A stretch of 8,613 nucleotides of DNA from Eubacterium sp. (GTDB lineage Bacteria; Bacillota_A; Clostridia; Lachnospirales; Lachnospiraceae), in contig JAILEL010000459.1 in NCBI GenBank assembly GCA_024687845.1, positions 1-8,613 on the forward strand, read 5' to 3'. How positions within the stretch are numbered: position 1 is the stretch's first letter; each line of letters starts with the position of its first letter. Below are positions 6,286 through 8,613 of this stretch, one piece after another. The position numbers were made by a program, and so were the translations under genes. The notes below the pieces were generated by a model that was given only the letters and a program-made list of their open reading frames with translations, was not told the DNA's origin and searched no databases.

Positions 6286-7245
6286 ATGAATGAAAATATA
6301 AAAAGTTTAGATAATAATGTATCGAAAGAAAAAAGTGTTTTTAGTAACTCAATAATTGTAGCATTAGGCGCGCTTACCTCATGTCTTCTGTGGGGTAGTG
6401 CCTATCCGATGATCAAGCTCGGCTATAGGGCATTCGCTATCAGTTCAGATATGATGGCTTCACAGATTCTTTTTGCAGGAATCCGATTTACATTGGCAGG
6501 AATTCTTGCAGTTTTACTTGGATGCATAATTCAGCGTAAGCTTCTTCTTCCAAAGAAAAGTAGCATTGCAATGATTTTGAAATTATCTATGTTTCAGACT
6601 GTCGGCCAGTATTTCTTCTTTTATGTCGGACTTGCACATACTACTGGAGTCAGAGCTTCCATAGTTCAGGGAACAAATGTATTTGTTGTTCTGGTTGTAG
6701 CAAGTCTCATATTTAGACAGGAAAAGCTGTCATTTGGAAAGACCTTCGGATGCATTATCGGATTTCTTGGCGTGGTCCTGGTCAATCTTGCTGATGGAGG
6801 ACCAGGTACGGGAAATATAATACAAGGTGATCTATTCATCTTTCTGTCCACAGTTGCATATGCATTTTCTTCGGTATTATTAAAGGAATATACAAAAAAA
6901 GAAGAACCGGTAGTTCTCAGTGGCTATCAGTTTATAGTTGGTGGTTTGATAATGACAATAACAGGATTTGTAATGGGCGGACGTCTCGAGACAGTGACTA
7001 CTCGAGGCGTCTTAGATCTTATCTATCTTGCATTTCTATCTGCGGTGGCATACTCGATATGGGGGACACTTATGAAATATAACCCGGTATCCAGAGTTTC
7101 GGTATATGGTTTTCTGTCACCAATCTTCGGAGTTATTACATCCATTATACTTCTGAAAGAAGGTACCTCCTTCGGATTGATTCACCTTGCAGCGCTGATA
7201 CTTGTATGTGCTGGAATAATAGTTGTTAACAGGGCTAAGGAGTAA
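6286..7245 (+). CDS. DMT-superfamily EamA-type transporter
   Basis: A 319-residue inner-membrane protein with the ten hydrophobic spans and two EamA repeats of drug/metabolite transporters. The first repeat begins at about residue 22, with the typical ALTSCLLWGSAYPMIKLGY (29-47), and ends near LGVVLVNLAD (161-170). The second starts with GDLFIFLSTVAYAFSSVLLK (181-200) and closes with AGIIVVN (309-315). Members usually export amino acids, metabolites or drugs; the substrate cannot be read from sequence. The first 20 residues are polar and cytoplasmic. The start at 6286 is the only ATG that keeps the first span, yet its nearest good ribosome site, AGGAG at 6261-6265, is 20 nt away, too far for normal use. 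It may be transcribed on its own or from the preceding small gene. Confidence 0.92.
   Translation: MNENIKSLDNNVSKEKSVFSNSIIVALGALTSCLLWGSAYPMIKLGYRAFAISSDMMASQILFAGIRFTLAGILAVLLGCIIQRKLLLPKKSSIAMILKLSMFQTVGQYFFFYVGLAHTTGVRASIVQGTNVFVVLVVASLIFRQEKLSFGKTFGCIIGFLGVVLVNLADGGPGTGNIIQGDLFIFLSTVAYAFSSVLLKEYTKKEEPVVLSGYQFIVGGLIMTITGFVMGGRLETVTTRGVLDLIYLAFLSAVAYSIWGTLMKYNPVSRVSVYGFLSPIFGVITSIILLKEGTSFGLIHLAALILVCAGIIVVNRAKE
6980..7011 (+). repeat. Inverted repeat inside the transporter gene
   Basis: GACGTCTCGAG (6980-6990) and CTCGAGGCGTC (7001-7011) are complementary at 10 of 11 positions, with a G-T pair at the other and a 10-nt loop. The repeat falls in the loop between spans of the second EamA repeat (residues about 232-242). 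It may be a chance coding hairpin. Confidence 0.5.
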
Positions 7246-7279
7246 CTCTATTTTATGTAGGTAGCACGCATAATCTGTC

Positions 7280-7310
7280 TTGACCTTTCCCTTACGGCAA
7301 AGTTTATACT
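7280..7310 (+). promoter_or_regulatory. MerR-type promoter/operator upstream of the serine hydrolase
   Basis: TTGACC (7280-7285) and TATACT (7305-7310) are separated by 19 bp instead of the usual 17. The spacer holds an interrupted palindrome, CTTTCCC-TTAC-GGCAAAG (6 of 7 arm pairs). Over-long spacers filled by a dyad are diagnostic of promoters that MerR-family activators untwist. The merR gene at 8387, directly after the hydrolase gene, is the obvious candidate regulator (inference). Confidence 0.75.
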
Positions 7311-7313
7311 CGA

Positions 7314-7344
7314 TTTGACAAGTAGAATTATTGAGCTTGTCAAA
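7314..7344 (+). repeat. Perfect 9-bp inverted repeat in the hydrolase leader
   Basis: TTTGACAAG (7314-7322) and CTTGTCAAA (7336-7344) are perfectly complementary with a 13-nt spacer. The repeat begins at about the expected transcription start of the MerR-type promoter. No T-tract follows, so it is not a terminator. It could be a second operator or a 5' mRNA stem-loop. Confidence 0.5.
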
Positions 7345-7385
7345 AAGGAATTAGAGAAATAAATAAAGTCGTTTTGGAGGTAAAG

Positions 7386-8354
7386 ATGAAGCAGGAACAG
7401 ATAAAAAGAATGGAAGAGGCTATTTCAACGGATTACAATAATATGGTTGGAATGGTGATAGTTAAAGACGGAGAAACTGTTTATGAGAATTACTATAACG
7501 GCTGCACCGCTGAGTCTCGTATACATGTTTTCTCAGTGACAAAGAGTATTGTATCAATACTTATCGGAATAGCATTGGATAAGGGTTTGATTAGGAGTAT
7601 AGACGATAAGATTCTGGACTATTATCCTGATTATGTCGTAAAAAGGGGGGAAAAAACACTTCCTGAAATTAGAATAAGGGATATCCTTACAATGACAGTT
7701 CCTTATAAGTATAAGTTTAATCCTTATACCAAGTATTTCACAAGTATGGACTGGGTAAAGTTTTCTCTTGATAAAATGGGTGGAAAAGGAAAGCTAGGAG
7801 AGTTCAGATACGCTCCAATTATAGGTCCGGATGTTCTGTCCGGAATCCTTGTGAAGGCAACTGGACAGTCTGTGCTTGAGTTTTCAAAGGAGAATCTGTT
7901 CGAACCTTTAGATATAAATATAGAGAAGAATATCACATTTCATAGTAAAGAAGAGCAGATGGAGTTCTATAAGTCCACCGATATGAACGGCTGGGTTGCA
8001 GATCCACAGGGCGTAAATACTGCAGGTTGGGGACTAACCATATCGCCGGTTGATATGGCGAAGATAGGACAGCTTTTCCTGAATAAAGGTAATTGGAATG
8101 GCGAACAGATTGTTTCTGAAAAATGGGTTGAAGAGAGTACTACTGAGCATAGCAGATGGAAAAAGCTGAATCTTCCATATGGATACTTATGGTGGATTGG
8201 AGAAAAGAGTGGCTATGCAGCCATGGGAGATGGCGGGAATATTATCTATGTGAATCCTGATAAGAGTCTGGTGGTTGCGATTACATCACTATTTTATCCG
8301 AGGGCAAAGGACAGAATAGAGTTTATCGAGAAGTATGTAATGGCAAGCATATAA
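7386..8354 (+). CDS. CubicO / class C beta-lactamase-family serine hydrolase
   Basis: A 322-residue penicillin-binding-protein-fold hydrolase. The catalytic SxxK tetrad is SVTK (residues 50-53), in the typical setting FSVTKSIVSILIGIALDKG. The second motif, normally Y-x-N, reads YAP (142-144) within FRYAPIIGPDVLSGIL, so the asparagine is missing. The third active-site strand has GDGG (281-284) instead of KTG or HTG. There is no signal peptide, so the enzyme should be cytoplasmic: an esterase, amidase or peptidase rather than a cell-wall enzyme or secreted beta-lactamase. The start is set at 7386 because GGAGG at 7376-7380 lies 5 nt upstream; a TTG at 7374 overlaps this site and is rejected. 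It is preceded by a MerR-type promoter and followed 32 bp later by a merR gene, suggesting a shared operon induced by a small molecule. The substrate is unknown. Confidence 0.88.
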   Translation: MKQEQIKRMEEAISTDYNNMVGMVIVKDGETVYENYYNGCTAESRIHVFSVTKSIVSILIGIALDKGLIRSIDDKILDYYPDYVVKRGEKTLPEIRIRDILTMTVPYKYKFNPYTKYFTSMDWVKFSLDKMGGKGKLGEFRYAPIIGPDVLSGILVKATGQSVLEFSKENLFEPLDINIEKNITFHSKEEQMEFYKSTDMNGWVADPQGVNTAGWGLTISPVDMAKIGQLFLNKGNWNGEQIVSEKWVEESTTEHSRWKKLNLPYGYLWWIGEKSGYAAMGDGGNIIYVNPDKSLVVAITSLFYPRAKDRIEFIEKYVMASI

Positions 8355-8386
8355 AATATACCGTGAATAGTAACAAAGGAGTTTGT

Positions 8387-8613
8387 ATGCTTTCAATTGG
8401 AGAGTTTTCGAATATATGCAAGGTTTCAACAAAGACCCTCAGGTATTATGCAGAAATAGGGCTACTTGAACCGAGTGAAGTGAATCCGGAAAATGGATAT
8501 CGTTATTATTCCATAGATCAGCTGGAAAAGATGCTGTTCATCAGCAGACTGAAGTCATATTCATTTTCATTGGATGAAATTAAGGAAATAGTGGAAGCTG
8601 ACGCTGAGAAGAG
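8387..8613 (+). CDS. MerR-family transcriptional activator (N-terminal part, cut by window edge)
   Basis: The first 75 codons of a MerR regulator, still open at the window end. The N-terminal winged helix is canonical: MLSIGEFSNICKVSTKTLRYY (1-21; helix-turn-helix), EIGLLEPSEVNPENGYRYY (23-41; wing) and the second helical motif around IDQLEKMLFISRLK (43-56), then SFSLDEIKEIVE (59-70). AAAGGAG at 8375-8381 lies 5 nt before the ATG. The GLLEP and NGYRYY blocks resemble the multidrug/BmrR-like branch rather than metal sensors, but the effector domain is outside the window. It probably activates the 19-bp-spacer promoter ahead of the serine hydrolase gene, and hence itself. Confidence 0.93.
   Translation, partial: MLSIGEFSNICKVSTKTLRYYAEIGLLEPSEVNPENGYRYYSIDQLEKMLFISRLKSYSFSLDEIKEIVEADAEK

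Noticed and set aside
6273..6302. TTGAAA with 18 bp to TATAAA, resembling a promoter at the transporter start
   Set aside because: Transcription would begin inside the coding region, and no downstream start codon keeps the first membrane span.
8406..8418. TTCGAATATATGC, similar to the MarR palindrome
   Set aside because: Only one arm matches, and the bases are explained by conserved MerR helix-turn-helix codons.

Overview
The window looks like chromosomal DNA of a low-GC, anaerobic Firmicute, most likely a Lachnospiraceae member of the Butyrivibrio/Pseudobutyrivibrio type. This is inferred from the A+T-rich intergenic DNA, strong GGAGG-type ribosome sites and the protein styles. No rRNA, tRNA, CRISPR array, insertion sequence or phage gene was seen.

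Layout. Positions 5-2371 (minus strand) hold a complete xylulose-5-phosphate/fructose-6-phosphate phosphoketolase with its own promoter. A 362-bp divergent intergenic region follows. From 2734 every gene is on the plus strand: a MarR-family regulator (2734-3243); an ArsA/Get3-type ATPase with a C-terminal HSP20/alpha-crystallin-like domain (3364-4539); an overlapping 92-aa unknown protein (4526-4804); a second, paralogous ArsA/Get3-type ATPase with the same C-terminal domain (4850-6004); a 45-aa single-span membrane protein (6094-6231); a DMT/EamA transporter (6286-7245); a cytoplasmic CubicO/class C beta-lactamase-like serine hydrolase (7386-8354); and the first 75 codons of a MerR-family regulator running off the right edge (8387-).

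Two regulatory circuits can be read from the DNA. First, a 13-bp palindromic element (TTCGA-ATA-TCGAA and relatives) occurs twice across the marR promoter and once just upstream of the first ATPase gene. This suggests that the MarR protein represses itself and the ATPase operon. Second, the serine hydrolase gene is preceded by a promoter with a 19-bp spacer filled by an interrupted palindrome, the hallmark of MerR-activated promoters, and a merR gene follows it, which suggests an autoregulated hydrolase-merR operon.

The most interesting part is the MarR / ATPase / 92-aa / ATPase / 45-aa membrane protein cassette. No arsenic genes (arsB, arsC, arsD or an ArsR-type regulator) are present. The ATPases lack the Get3 CxxC zinc motif and carry an alpha-crystallin-like tail, like the Get3d group. 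A regulated, possibly heterodimeric membrane-protein or hydrophobic-client chaperone is a reasonable hypothesis, but its function is not shown by the sequence.
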